Shown here one piece after another: positions 9,037 through 17,962 of a stretch of 54,116 nucleotides of DNA. The DNA comes from Gallionellaceae bacterium (lineage in GTDB: Bacteria; Pseudomonadota; Gammaproteobacteria; Burkholderiales; Gallionellaceae), in assembly GCA_030834965.1 (NCBI GenBank), contig JAUQWW010000068.1:1-54116 (forward strand), given 5' to 3'. How positions within the stretch are numbered: position 1 is the first letter of the stretch; each line of letters starts with the position of its first letter. A program made the position numbers and the translations under genes. The notes under the pieces were generated by a model that was not told where the DNA came from, searched no databases, and saw nothing but the letters and a program-made list of their open reading frames with translations.

Positions 9037-10352
9037 ACCATGCCGGCAAGCAGGCGCGCGTAGTCGGCAGCCATCCCGATTTGGACCGTGGGCCGCACCG
9101 CGCGGTGGTCATCATGGTTGCATCACTGGCGGCCTTCCTGATTATCGCACTGGCTTGGATGAGCTTCGCCAGTCTGGATATTGCCGTACATGCGATAGGC
9201 ACCGTGATTCCCTCCAGCCGTGTGCAGAACATCCAGAGCATGGAAGGAGGCATCATCCGCGATATTGCTGTACACGAAGGCCAACAGGTAAAACGCGGTG
9301 ACCTGCTGGCCTATGTGGAAAACCTTCAGTACAACGCCGACCTGGGCGAGGGCCAGCAGAACCAGTGGGCAGCCCAGGCCAGCATCGAGCGCCTCAGATC
9401 CGAGCTTGCCGGCCGCGCTCCGGTCTTTTCCGAGGAACTGGTCAGCAAATCGCCAGAGCTAATCACTGAGCAGCGCAATCTGTTGATATCCCGGCGCCGT
9501 GAGATGGAGACCGCGCTGGAAACCATACGCAACCAGATCGCGCAGCGCCAGGAGGAATTGGCCGAGGCCCGCTCACGCGTGCAGTCTCTGACTGCCCTGT
9601 TGGCCTCGGCCCGGGAAACACTGTCCATGGAGGAACGGTTGCAGGCCCAGAGTGCCGGCGCGCGGGCGGATTTCCTGGCTGCCCAGCGCGAAGTGACACG
9701 CATCCAGGGCGACCTGGATGCCTCCCTTATTGCCGTGCCGCGCGTGCAGGCAGCACTGAGCGAGGCACGATCGAGACTGGCAGAGGTCGAATCCAAGTAT
9801 CGGGCCGAGACACACCGCGAACTGACTGACCTAGAAAGCAAATCAGCGGCCATGGCCGAACAACTCACCGGCCGGCTCGACCGGGTACAGCGCAGGGAAC
9901 TGCGTTCACCTATGGATGGCGTAGTTAACCGTGTGCTCATCAACACCGTCGGGGGCGTAGCCAAGGCCGGGGAAACCATCATGGAACTGGTGCCGGTGCA
10001 GGACACTTTGTTGATCTCTGCACGCGTCAAGCCTTCCGACATTGCTTTCATCCATCACGGACAGAAGGCCATTGTGCGCATCACCGCCTACGATCCCTCC
10101 ATCTTCGGCACACTGGATGGCAAAGTCGTGCGGGTGGGCGCCGATGCCGTGGTGGATGCCGAAAAGAAGGAATCCTATTTCGAGGTGACGCTGGAAACCC
10201 AGCGCAACTATTTGGGCAAGCCCGAAGAACGTCTGATCATCTCCCCCGGCATGCCCGCCGATGCCAGCATTCAGACGGGCAAGCGCACCTTCATGGAGTA
10301 TCTGCTCAAGCCGGTGATCAAAACCTTCGACAAAGCCCTGCGGGAAAGGTGA
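9033..10352 (+). CDS. HlyD/LapC-type periplasmic adaptor of the type I secretion system
   Basis: A membrane-fusion protein of 439 residues that bridges the ABC transporter and the outer-membrane channel. One N-terminal membrane segment lies at about residues 24-46. Next come the first half of a biotinyl-lipoyl-like domain (GTVIPSSR to GDLLAYVE), a long alpha-helical hairpin rich in Glu, Arg and Ala (about 105-285), and the second lipoyl half with the beta-barrel domain (LRSPMDGVVNRV, then the GETIMELVPV region). The C-terminal motif SPGMPADASIQTGKRT is typical of the HlyD/PrtE family. The start is supported by GGGAGG just upstream and by the 4-bp ATGA overlap with the transporter gene, which indicates translational coupling. 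Confidence 0.94.
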   Translation: MNHAGKQARVVGSHPDLDRGPHRAVVIMVASLAAFLIIALAWMSFASLDIAVHAIGTVIPSSRVQNIQSMEGGIIRDIAVHEGQQVKRGDLLAYVENLQYNADLGEGQQNQWAAQASIERLRSELAGRAPVFSEELVSKSPELITEQRNLLISRRREMETALETIRNQIAQRQEELAEARSRVQSLTALLASARETLSMEERLQAQSAGARADFLAAQREVTRIQGDLDASLIAVPRVQAALSEARSRLAEVESKYRAETHRELTDLESKSAAMAEQLTGRLDRVQRRELRSPMDGVVNRVLINTVGGVAKAGETIMELVPVQDTLLISARVKPSDIAFIHHGQKAIVRITAYDPSIFGTLDGKVVRVGADAVVDAEKKESYFEVTLETQRNYLGKPEERLIISPGMPADASIQTGKRTFMEYLLKPVIKTFDKALRER

Positions 10353-10353
10353 T

Positions 10354-12147
10354 ATGGGTTACTGTTCTCGCGAGAAAAACCTGATTACGTTCGCCATGCG
10401 CAATGCCGGTTTAGCCTTGGCACTGTGCTGGGCAGTACCCCCGGCAATGGCAGCAAGCTTGCCCGACGTGGTCAGCAAGGTACTGCAAGATCACCCGGAC
10501 GCCCGTACCGCCCAGGCTTTGCTCCATGCTGCAGAAGAGCAGGTCAGCCAAGCGCGTTCCAATTACTTTCCCACCGTGGGCCTGGATGCGGTGGCAACGG
10601 ATGCCACGGACACGCAATTCGGCGCACCACTGGACCGCACCAGTCGGCGCACCGATGCCTATGTGCGCTGGAATCTGTTTCGCGGCCAAGCCGACAGGCA
10701 GGGAGTAAAGGCTGCGGAATTCAGCCGGGAAGCCGCTGATGCCGACCGGGAGCAAACCCATGAGCAGGTCGCCCTGCAGGTTACCGAAACCTATCTCGAA
10801 CTGCTGCGCCTGAGGAACCTGCTGGCTCTGCAAGAGGAATACAACGCCGACCTTTTGCGCTTGAGCGACACGGTGCGCAAGCGGGAAGAAGCCGGGCGCG
10901 TGCCAACGGCGGATCTGGACCAGGTGCGTGTGAGCCTCATCCAGATCGAATCCCAGCAGGCTCAGTTGCGCGGGCAGTTGCGCGGGGTCGAGCAGCAATA
11001 TCGCCTGCTGGTCGGCACAGATCCCGACGAACTGACCGAGCCTGCAATTGAGGATGCCGCAGCCAGCCTGGGGCAGGATGCGCTGAATGCACAGGTACTG
11101 AGCGGCAACCGCCGCGTCCGGGCGGCAATGGAACGCGCCGCGGCGCGAGCCGAAGAAGTGGGCATAGCAAATAGCAGACTGTATCCCACCCTGGATCTGG
11201 AGATACGTAAACGCCTGCAGACCGATGTCAATCCAGTGCCAGTAACAGACACAAAGAAAAGCACGCAATTCCAGCTCAGCTACCAGATGCCCCTGGGTGG
11301 GACGAATTTCAGCCGCAAGCGCGAGGCCGTGGAGCGCAAGTTGGCCGCCCAGGCAGCGGCGGAAAGCGAACTACTTCGTGCCCGCGCCGATCTGGCGCAG
11401 CAGTGGGCCGCCTGGCAAGAGGTACGCGGCATCGCGCCGCACTTGACCGAACGTGTGGATGCGAGCCACAGGGTCGTCAAGGCCTTCGACCTGCAGTTTG
11501 AAGCCGCACGGCGCTCGCTGACTGACCTGATCGCGATCCGTGGTGAGCGCAATCAGGCTCAGGCCGATCAGATCAACAATCGCATCGACCAATTAACCGC
11601 CAGCGCCCGGGTGCTGACCCTGCTGGGCGGGCTGCGCCAAAGCTTGCTGACTGTGACACCGCGCCCGGCGCTCGGCGCATTGCCGGTTCCCGCGCCAGCA
11701 CCTGTCCCGGTTCAGAATACGATTACGCCTCCAGCTACTGCTCCAGTTCCAACTCCAGTGCAGAAGCCGGTTTCCGCGCCAGACAATGCGCCCGCAATCA
11801 TTGCGCCAGAAGAAGTACTCAGAACACAGGTGCAGCAATGGGCCGCAGCATGGTCTGCAAATAATTTTGACGCGTACAGCGCCTTTTATTCCCCGAGCTT
11901 TGAGCCGGCTGGAGGCCTTTCCTACAAAGCTTGGCATAGCCAGCGCCGCGAGCGGCTATCGAAACCGGGAACCATCGAAGTCGTTGTCGATGATTTGAAA
12001 GTCCAATTCACAGGCCCGGACAAGGCAGTCGCCGAGTTCCGTCAGACGTACCGTTCGGCCGACTACCAGGACGTGATACGCAAGAACCTGTTATGGAAAA
12101 ACATTGACGGGCGCTGGCTGATTACCAAAGAATTCAAAACGGATTGA
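10354..12147 (+). CDS. TolC/LapE-like outer-membrane channel fused to a C-terminal NTF2-like domain
   Basis: The third component of the exporter, 597 residues, starting 1 nt after the adaptor stop. A signal peptide is evident around LALALCWAVPPAMA; the true start may be the ATG at 10396, which leaves a cleaner leader. Residues about 35-435 carry the two TolC-type outer-membrane efflux repeats (long helices, VDASHRVVKAF and LTDLIAIRGERNQAQ). Unlike ordinary TolC proteins, this one continues through a Pro/Ala/Val-rich linker (about 440-480) into a domain of about 113 residues (EVLRTQVQQWAAAWSANNF to WLITKEFK). Its pattern matches SnoaL/NTF2-like folds, as in Cds6-type C-terminal domains. The extra domain would presumably sit in the periplasm; its role is unknown. 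Confidence 0.92.
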   Translation: MGYCSREKNLITFAMRNAGLALALCWAVPPAMAASLPDVVSKVLQDHPDARTAQALLHAAEEQVSQARSNYFPTVGLDAVATDATDTQFGAPLDRTSRRTDAYVRWNLFRGQADRQGVKAAEFSREAADADREQTHEQVALQVTETYLELLRLRNLLALQEEYNADLLRLSDTVRKREEAGRVPTADLDQVRVSLIQIESQQAQLRGQLRGVEQQYRLLVGTDPDELTEPAIEDAAASLGQDALNAQVLSGNRRVRAAMERAAARAEEVGIANSRLYPTLDLEIRKRLQTDVNPVPVTDTKKSTQFQLSYQMPLGGTNFSRKREAVERKLAAQAAAESELLRARADLAQQWAAWQEVRGIAPHLTERVDASHRVVKAFDLQFEAARRSLTDLIAIRGERNQAQADQINNRIDQLTASARVLTLLGGLRQSLLTVTPRPALGALPVPAPAPVPVQNTITPPATAPVPTPVQKPVSAPDNAPAIIAPEEVLRTQVQQWAAAWSANNFDAYSAFYSPSFEPAGGLSYKAWHSQRRERLSKPGTIEVVVDDLKVQFTGPDKAVAEFRQTYRSADYQDVIRKNLLWKNIDGRWLITKEFKTD

Positions 12148-12220
12148 CTAACCGCTGATTCACTCGCCATCCCCGGATATTCTTGTTCATCCAGCACATG
12201 CATTGATGCAATAATGCTTC

Positions 12221-14443
12221 ATGGTTTCCGTTCAGCAAAAATTATCTTCCTCGTCCGGCAAGGACGCCGGGAACATCCAGTCCTGGCTTGATTCCCTTTC
12301 AGCAAGCTTTGCACCCGCAGAAGTCGAGGTGATCCGCCGCGCCTGCGAACTGGCTGAGCCGCTCTACGCCGGTCAAGCCGAGCTGACAGGCACGCCGCTG
12401 TTGCAGCACGCGCTTGGCGCGGCGTCGATACTGGCTGGCATGAATATGGATTTCGAAACGATTGCTGCCGCCATCCTGCATGCCGCCCCCGAATACAAGG
12501 ACGACTGGGAGGAAGCACTAAAAGCTGATTTCGGTGCAAACATCGCGGGCCTCGTTGAAGGCATTTCGCGCATGGAGCAAATCCAGGAATTCAGCGAGAT
12601 GCAGGGTCTGCATGAGAAAGACAGGAAAAAAACCGACCACGCCCAGCAGATAGAAAGTCTGCGCAAGATGCTGCTGGCCATGGTGGAAGACATTCGCGTG
12701 GTGTTGATCAAACTGGCTGAGCGCACGCAGACCATGCGCTGCCTGGCCGGCGCCAGTGAAGAGCAGCGGCAGAAAATTGCAGGTGAGACCCGCGGCATTT
12801 TCGCGCCGCTGGCAAACCGCCTCGGCGTATGGCAGATCAAATGGGAGCTGGAAGATCTTTCGCTGCGCTATCTGGAACCGCAGCTCTATAAGGAAGTTGC
12901 CAAGCTGCTGGATGAGCGGCGTGTGGATCGGGAACAATACATTACCGACCTGGTGGCACAATTGAAACAGGAGTTGAGCCACGCAGGCATCAAGGCCGAA
13001 GTGACCGGGCGACCCAAGCACATCCACAGCATCATCAACAAGATGCGGCGCAAGCAGGTGGATTTCAGCGAACTCTATGATGTGCGTGCGGTGCGGATAC
13101 TGGTGGATGACATCAAGGATTGCTACACGGCGCTCGGGCTGGTGCACAACCTGTGGCAGCCCATTCCCGGGGAATTCGACGATTACATCGCGCACCCCAA
13201 GAGCAATGATTATCGCTCACTGCATACCGCAGTGAGCGGGCCGCGCAGCCTGGCAGTGGAGGTGCAGATCCGCACTTTTGAAATGCACCAGAATTCGGAA
13301 CTGGGCGTCGCAGCGCACTGGCGCTACAAGGAAGGCGGGAAATCCGATGCCAAGTTTGACGAAAAAATAGCCTGGCTGCGGCAGATACTGGAATGGAAGG
13401 AAGAGGTTGCGGACAAGGGCGACATGCTGGAGCAATTCAAGAGCGAATTGTTCCATGACCAAGTTTACGTTCTCACGCCGCAAGGCAAGGTAATCGACCT
13501 GCCCAGAGGTGCGACGCCGGTGGATTTTGCCTACACCTTGCATACCGATCTGGGGCATCGCACACGCGGCGCCAAGGTGGATGGCAGCATCGTGCCGCTC
13601 AATTACAAATTGCAGAACGGGCAACGCGTGGAAATCCTCGCTGCCAAACAAGGCACGCCTAGCCGTGACTGGCTTAACCCGGCCCTCGGCTACCTGCAAA
13701 GCTCGCGCGCCCGCGCCAAGGTGCGCCACTGGTTCAGGTACGAAAATTTCGAGGAAGACGTTTCCCAGGGGCGGGCACAGCTCGATCGTGAACTGCACCG
13801 GCTCGGCGTCATCTCGGCCAACCATGAAAAAATCGCGCAGAAGTTGCACTTTAACAAGCTGGAAGATTTCCTGGCTGCACTCGGGCGCGGCGATGTCAGC
13901 GAGCATCAGATCGCCGTCGCCATTCAGGAAGAAATGCCGCCCAAAGCCGAAGAAGCTGCCAAGCCTTTTGTCGCCAGGCCTGCCGCCACGCATGAATCCA
14001 CCGCAGGCATCCTGATTGAAGGCGTAGGCAATCTGCTGACCAGCATCGCAAAATGCTGCAAGCCCGCACCACCTGACCCGATCGTCGGATACGTCACGCG
14101 CGACCGGGGAGTGACGATACATCGCCAGGGCTGCCCGTTCATGCAACGCGTGCCGGAAGACCGCCTCGACCGCCTGCTCAGTGCCCAGTGGGGGAAGCGT
14201 GATGGCGCGAAGGTTGTTGTCGATATCGAAGTGGAAGCCTATGACCGCCAGGGCCTGTTGCGCGATATCAGCGATCTGTTTGCCAAGGAAAAGATCAACG
14301 TCACCAAGGTGAATAGCCTGAGCAAGAATAATCAGGCGAAGATGAGATTTTCGGTTGAAATAGCGGATCTGGAACAGCTGAGCCACCTGCTTGCGCTGAT
14401 CCGCCAGGTACCGGATATCATCGTTGCTCGGCGGCACGCTTAG
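12221..14443 (+). CDS. relA: RelA-type (p)ppGpp synthetase
   Basis: A long RSH enzyme of 740 residues that makes the alarmone (p)ppGpp on stalled ribosomes. Domains in order: an HD-like domain (about 55-170), the synthetase domain (about 230-360, with HSIINKMRRK, YDVRAVRI, NDYRSLHT and EVQIRT), TGS (about 400-460), a helical/zinc-finger-like section with AKCCKP, and a C-terminal ACT domain (about 665-740). The hydrolase HD motif is degraded: where bifunctional SpoT proteins have a LLHD-type motif this one reads ILHAAPEY. It should therefore be a synthetase without hydrolase activity, which is the basis for calling it RelA rather than SpoT. No clear Shine-Dalgarno precedes the ATG, but no other in-frame start fits. 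Confidence 0.93.
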   Translation: MVSVQQKLSSSSGKDAGNIQSWLDSLSASFAPAEVEVIRRACELAEPLYAGQAELTGTPLLQHALGAASILAGMNMDFETIAAAILHAAPEYKDDWEEALKADFGANIAGLVEGISRMEQIQEFSEMQGLHEKDRKKTDHAQQIESLRKMLLAMVEDIRVVLIKLAERTQTMRCLAGASEEQRQKIAGETRGIFAPLANRLGVWQIKWELEDLSLRYLEPQLYKEVAKLLDERRVDREQYITDLVAQLKQELSHAGIKAEVTGRPKHIHSIINKMRRKQVDFSELYDVRAVRILVDDIKDCYTALGLVHNLWQPIPGEFDDYIAHPKSNDYRSLHTAVSGPRSLAVEVQIRTFEMHQNSELGVAAHWRYKEGGKSDAKFDEKIAWLRQILEWKEEVADKGDMLEQFKSELFHDQVYVLTPQGKVIDLPRGATPVDFAYTLHTDLGHRTRGAKVDGSIVPLNYKLQNGQRVEILAAKQGTPSRDWLNPALGYLQSSRARAKVRHWFRYENFEEDVSQGRAQLDRELHRLGVISANHEKIAQKLHFNKLEDFLAALGRGDVSEHQIAVAIQEEMPPKAEEAAKPFVARPAATHESTAGILIEGVGNLLTSIAKCCKPAPPDPIVGYVTRDRGVTIHRQGCPFMQRVPEDRLDRLLSAQWGKRDGAKVVVDIEVEAYDRQGLLRDISDLFAKEKINVTKVNSLSKNNQAKMRFSVEIADLEQLSHLLALIRQVPDIIVARRHA

Positions 14444-14628
14444 AACCTGAAACTCGCTTCCCCTTCCCCAGGGTTCCCCTTGCTTCTCAACCTGTTAGTG
14501 AGCGTGTCGCAATAAATGATGACATTTTTTTGTCAACTTTTTACATTTTGCGCCGATAGATGTATCAAACGCAGTCCAAATGGATCATGCAATCCCCTCC
14601 ATTACTAGTGGTCCGGCAGCAGGTCGAA

Positions 14629-14645
14629 TTGGCACCGTTTATGCT
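14629..14645 (+). promoter_or_regulatory. Putative sigma-54 (RpoN) promoter of the AAA+ ATPase gene
   Basis: TTGGCAC, five bases, then ATGCT. The invariant GG (14631-14632) and GC (14643-14644) have the required -24/-12 spacing, and one -12 base departs from the TTGC consensus. The predicted start of transcription, near 14656, leaves a leader of about 33 nt with a GGAGGT ribosome binding site before the ATG at 14689. It is the only recognisable promoter in this gap. Confidence 0.6.
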
Positions 14646-14688
14646 TGGTATTGGATGAAGTCTCATTAAGTTGAACGCGGAGGTAATC

Positions 14689-15660
14689 ATGAACATGCCC
14701 ACCTGCCACATCCCGGTCGCCGAATACAAAACGATCTACAGTGTCGCGGATGTCGAGCGCGCGATGGAGGAATCCTGCGCGAAGCACAACGAAATGCTGC
14801 AGGCTTTTTACGAGAGCATGAGAAAGAGCGGCGGGGTGCGTTTCATTGTCAAACCCTCTTCCACCAACGGGCTCGACGGCCTGTATGAATCATCTCCGAA
14901 TTTCAGCGAGGTCATCGACGACCTCAAGAAATACATGGCACTGGCCATCGACGGCAACGAGCCGATGCAATTCACGCCCATGCTGCTGCTCGGCGAGCCC
15001 GGTCTGGGCAAGACCCACTTTGCCAAACAGATGGCAAGAATACTGGGAACGGCCTTTGAATTCCTCTCCATGAGTTCGCTGACCGCCGGCTGGATTCTTT
15101 CCGGCGCTTCTTCGCAGTGGAGCAACGCCAAGCCGGGCAAAGTGGCCAACTCCCTGATTACCGGAGATTTCGCCAATCCGCTGATCGCACTGGACGAACT
15201 GGACAAAGCTGGCGGCGATAGCCGGTATGATCCAATGGGTTCGCTCTACGCGCTGCTGGAACACGACACTGCCGTGCACTTCAAGGACGAGTTCGTCGAC
15301 GTGAATATCGATGCCAGCAACATCCTCTGGGTCGCCACCGCCAACGACGAAAGCAGCATCCCCGACCCGATCCTGAATCGCATGAATGTATACGTTATCG
15401 AGCGCCCGGATCACGACGGCTCAGTCAAGATCGCGCTGTCGATCTACCGCGATATTCTCGAGCAGCATAAATGGGTCTTCGATGCCGAGCCTGCCAATGA
15501 CGTGCTGGATTGCCTGGCGGAGGAAGCGCCACGGGATATGCGCAAGGTGCTGGTCAATGCGTTCGGCAATGCCAAGCTGGATAAACGCGACCACCTGCTC
15601 CCGAAGGATTTGAATAGCCGCAAGATATCTGCTGGCAAAAAGGCCAAAATAGGGTTTTGA
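14689..15660 (+). CDS. Orphan AAA+ family ATPase
   Basis: A 323-residue protein. The start was placed at the ATG at 14689 because GGAGGT (14679-14684) lies directly upstream; an in-frame TTG at 14671 lies before that site. A single AAA+ module is present: Walker A GEPGLGKTH (about residues 102-110), Walker B LIALDELDK (about 164-172), a sensor-1 stretch LWVATANDE, and the arginine-finger-like ILNRMNVYVIERP. The C-terminal lid is helical, with APRDMRKVL. The core resembles the ATPase part of Lon-like AAA proteins, but there is no protease domain and no other recognisable domain. It stands alone between relA and a convergent AsmA-family gene, so neighbours do not reveal a substrate. The function is not known. 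Confidence 0.85.
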   Translation: MNMPTCHIPVAEYKTIYSVADVERAMEESCAKHNEMLQAFYESMRKSGGVRFIVKPSSTNGLDGLYESSPNFSEVIDDLKKYMALAIDGNEPMQFTPMLLLGEPGLGKTHFAKQMARILGTAFEFLSMSSLTAGWILSGASSQWSNAKPGKVANSLITGDFANPLIALDELDKAGGDSRYDPMGSLYALLEHDTAVHFKDEFVDVNIDASNILWVATANDESSIPDPILNRMNVYVIERPDHDGSVKIALSIYRDILEQHKWVFDAEPANDVLDCLAEEAPRDMRKVLVNAFGNAKLDKRDHLLPKDLNSRKISAGKKAKIGF

Positions 15661-15694
15661 TGAGGAGTGAGCGGGAGCCATCAACTAACGACAC

Positions 15695-17050
15695 TCATTC
15701 TTTTGGCTTCTTGTCTTCCTTCTTACCGAACAGTCCCTCAGCCCAGCCTCCGATTTTTGCACCCACCGAAGTTCCGAATCCCGGGCCCAGTATGGCGGTG
15801 CCAACTGCCGCGCCTGCCATTGTTCCACCAGTGGGATAGAGCAACGGGGCGGCTACCGTTCCTGCAACATTAAGTGGCACGTTGGCGCTGGCACTCAGCA
15901 CAGTGACCTGAGCGTTGATCCGTCCCGACAACTCCTTCTTTGGCGAGACGTTCACGCTGCCATCCACAGCCAGCACACCCGACGAAATCTTGAGTTGCGT
16001 GAAACGGTAACCGTTGTGCTCCATCACAAGGCGCCCAGACAGGTGCTCAAAACGTGTTTCTCCACCCGTCGTTCCCTGCTTGATCGGGCTTGTGGCGGCT
16101 TTCTGAATATCAACGCCGTGAATCACGCCATCCTGCACGTTAAAAAGCGTTTCCAGCCGCAACGCGTTCCGCAACTGATCTGCGGATGTGGCCGACGCAG
16201 AGAACACCGGTTTGGCACTGAGCTTGCCGCTGACGCGAGTGCCCGGCGACAGCATGGAAGCAATTTTTTTCATCTCCACTTGCTTAATGTCGAGATTGCC
16301 GCTGAGCTTCAGCCCTTTCTTCCAGCTGATGGTCGTTTTGCCGATGGCGGTGCCGCCATAGAGCTTGGCCCGTATATCGCCAAGATTGGCATCACTGGAC
16401 GTCACAACCCCCTTGATGGCCAATTCGTCGAATACCAGCGCCGGCCCGGCCGGCAATGTCCATGCTTTCGCGCTCGCATCGATCAGATATTTTGACTCGT
16501 CAGCCTTGATGATGACCCTGAGCTTGCCATCCTGCGTGGAAATCGACGCCTCCTCCGCTTCTCCCGTACTATTGATGCTGGCTCGCACATCAAACGGGCC
16601 AAAGATCGTCTTGCCGAAATTTATGCGCACATTATTGAAACGAACGCGCTCGACCCGGACTTGCGGCGGCTGTTGCGGCAACTTGGCGGCATCCGGCTTG
16701 GCTAATGCCAGAATTTTGTCGATTCCCTTCTGCGTCATGGCAAGGGAATCGATCTCGATACTCTTGATGACCCTGGTCGGCTGCAGCAACGAGAAGACAT
16801 CCGGGGTCACCAGCACCTTGCCAAGCTTGATGTCGTCGGTCGCGCCGAGCGTGATACCGTCGACCGTGACATGCGGCAATGGCAATACGGTGAGCCTGAT
16901 GCTTCTTATCGACACCGGCTCTTTGAATTGGGCCGAAGCCTCTTTTTCGATCTGCGGAATGTATTTGTTGAGCGGAATGAAAAACGGCAATGCCACTACG
17001 ATTACAAGCAGCACCGCGAGCGCGACCAATATGCGTTTAAGCCATTTCAT
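15695..17050 (-). CDS. AsmA-family envelope protein
   Basis: A 451-residue protein with an N-terminal membrane anchor (about residues 6-25, MKWLKRILVALAVLLVIVV) followed by a periplasmic beta-rich region. The opening pattern (a membrane helix, then FFIPLNKYIPQIEKEASAQF and LPLPHVTVDGITLG) and the closing AsmA_2-like section (SGRLVMEHNGYRFTQLKIS, VDGSVNVSPKKELSGRIN) mark the AsmA/YhdP superfamily. Those proteins are implicated in outer-membrane lipid homeostasis. The C-terminus adds a glycine-rich hydrophobic stretch (GGTMAGAAVGTAILGPGFG) and a Lys-rich tail. It lies downstream of the molybdenum oxidoreductase gene across a gap of about 130 bp and converges on the AAA+ gene. Confidence 0.85.
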   Translation of the reverse strand: MKWLKRILVALAVLLVIVVALPFFIPLNKYIPQIEKEASAQFKEPVSIRSIRLTVLPLPHVTVDGITLGATDDIKLGKVLVTPDVFSLLQPTRVIKSIEIDSLAMTQKGIDKILALAKPDAAKLPQQPPQVRVERVRFNNVRINFGKTIFGPFDVRASINSTGEAEEASISTQDGKLRVIIKADESKYLIDASAKAWTLPAGPALVFDELAIKGVVTSSDANLGDIRAKLYGGTAIGKTTISWKKGLKLSGNLDIKQVEMKKIASMLSPGTRVSGKLSAKPVFSASATSADQLRNALRLETLFNVQDGVIHGVDIQKAATSPIKQGTTGGETRFEHLSGRLVMEHNGYRFTQLKISSGVLAVDGSVNVSPKKELSGRINAQVTVLSASANVPLNVAGTVAAPLLYPTGGTMAGAAVGTAILGPGFGTSVGAKIGGWAEGLFGKKEDKKPKE

Positions 17051-17182
17051 ACCTCATGGTAGTTTCTCATAACATTGCGCAGTGTAAAACCGCGACGCGA
17101 TGAGGAGGGCAGATTCACGGTTGGCAGGCATGTGCAAAATTGCCAGGAGGTTCATCAGGAAAGCGGCCCCCATTGGCACTCT

Positions 17183-17962
17183 TCAGATTCCGGCAAACCA
17201 CTCGTACCCCTGATCCTCCCAGTAACCGCCCTTCCCGTCCCCGATGCTTGCAAAGCTGGCAACGAGCTCGATGCGCATGATGTATTTGGCCATCTTGTAG
17301 CCCAGCTGGCGTTCAATCCGCACCCGGATCGGCGCGCCGTTGGCGATGGGCAGCGGCTGGTCGTTCATCTCATAGGCGAGAATGGTTTGCGGATGGTATG
17401 CATCTTCCATGTCGATGCTCTCGTAATACTGCGTGCCGCTCTCATCCATCGGGTCGGCGCAGTAAAACACCACGTAACGCGCTTCCGGTTTCGGGCGGAC
17501 GTGTTCCAGCAGCGCGCTCAATTTTGCGCCGCGCCATTTTCCGATCGCGCTCCATCCTTCCACACAATCATGCCGGGTGATCTGGGTTCGGCTCGGCAGA
17601 TCGCGCAGCTCTGCAAGCGAAAACGAGGCGGCTTGCTCGACCAGGCCCGACACCTCGAGGCGATAATCCGTGAAGCCGTTTTCTGCGAGAGCCTGATATT
17701 GTGGGCTGTCCGGATTCGACGTGCCGTTGCTGCGAAAAAAGGGCGACATATCCGCCTCGGTAAACTCCTGCGCCATGGACTTGCGCGATGTCACGAGATG
17801 TTGCGCGGCGTGGCTCAGCTTTTCTCCACCCTCGAGTACGTTCACAAACCATTCAGTACGCGACAGCCGGTCGCAACCGGCGAGCAGCAACCCGCCGCCT
17901 GCCGCCAGCATGCGAATCAGAAAATTTCTGCGGCCCGGTTCAATCCTTGGTTCAATCATCAT
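17183..17962 (-). CDS. Molybdopterin-dependent sulfite-oxidase-like protein with Tat and lipobox signals
   Basis: 259 residues matching the oxidoreductase molybdopterin-binding domain of the sulfite oxidase/MsrP (YedY) superfamily. The candidate molybdenum ligand is Cys133 in HDCVEGW. It is followed by the expected WRGAKLSALLEHV and an Arg-rich cofactor-binding stretch (GAPIRVRIERQLGYKMAKYI). The N-terminus has a twin arginine (GRRNFL, Arg11-Arg12), a hydrophobic run, then LLLAGC with Cys30, so it could be exported folded and then lipidated. The gene overlaps the upstream cytochrome b gene by 11 nt, which makes that cytochrome its probable electron partner. The substrate cannot be told from sequence. 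Confidence 0.87.
   Translation of the reverse strand: MMIEPRIEPGRRNFLIRMLAAGGGLLLAGCDRLSRTEWFVNVLEGGEKLSHAAQHLVTSRKSMAQEFTEADMSPFFRSNGTSNPDSPQYQALAENGFTDYRLEVSGLVEQAASFSLAELRDLPSRTQITRHDCVEGWSAIGKWRGAKLSALLEHVRPKPEARYVVFYCADPMDESGTQYYESIDMEDAYHPQTILAYEMNDQPLPIANGAPIRVRIERQLGYKMAKYIMRIELVASFASIGDGKGGYWEDQGYEWFAGI

Noticed and set aside
6865-12147. RND-type efflux or bacteriocin exporter instead of an adhesin exporter
   Set aside because: The ABC gene lacks the C39 catalytic Cys, and the order and lengths match LapB/LapC/LapE-type systems next to a giant repeat protein.
13217-14437. Antisense open frame of 406 codons opposite relA
   Set aside because: The plus-strand relA is unambiguous over its entire length; the antisense translation is His/Gln/Ala-rich with no motif.
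12221-14443. SpoT bifunctional enzyme
   Set aside because: The HD motif needed for hydrolysis is missing, while the synthetase motifs are intact.
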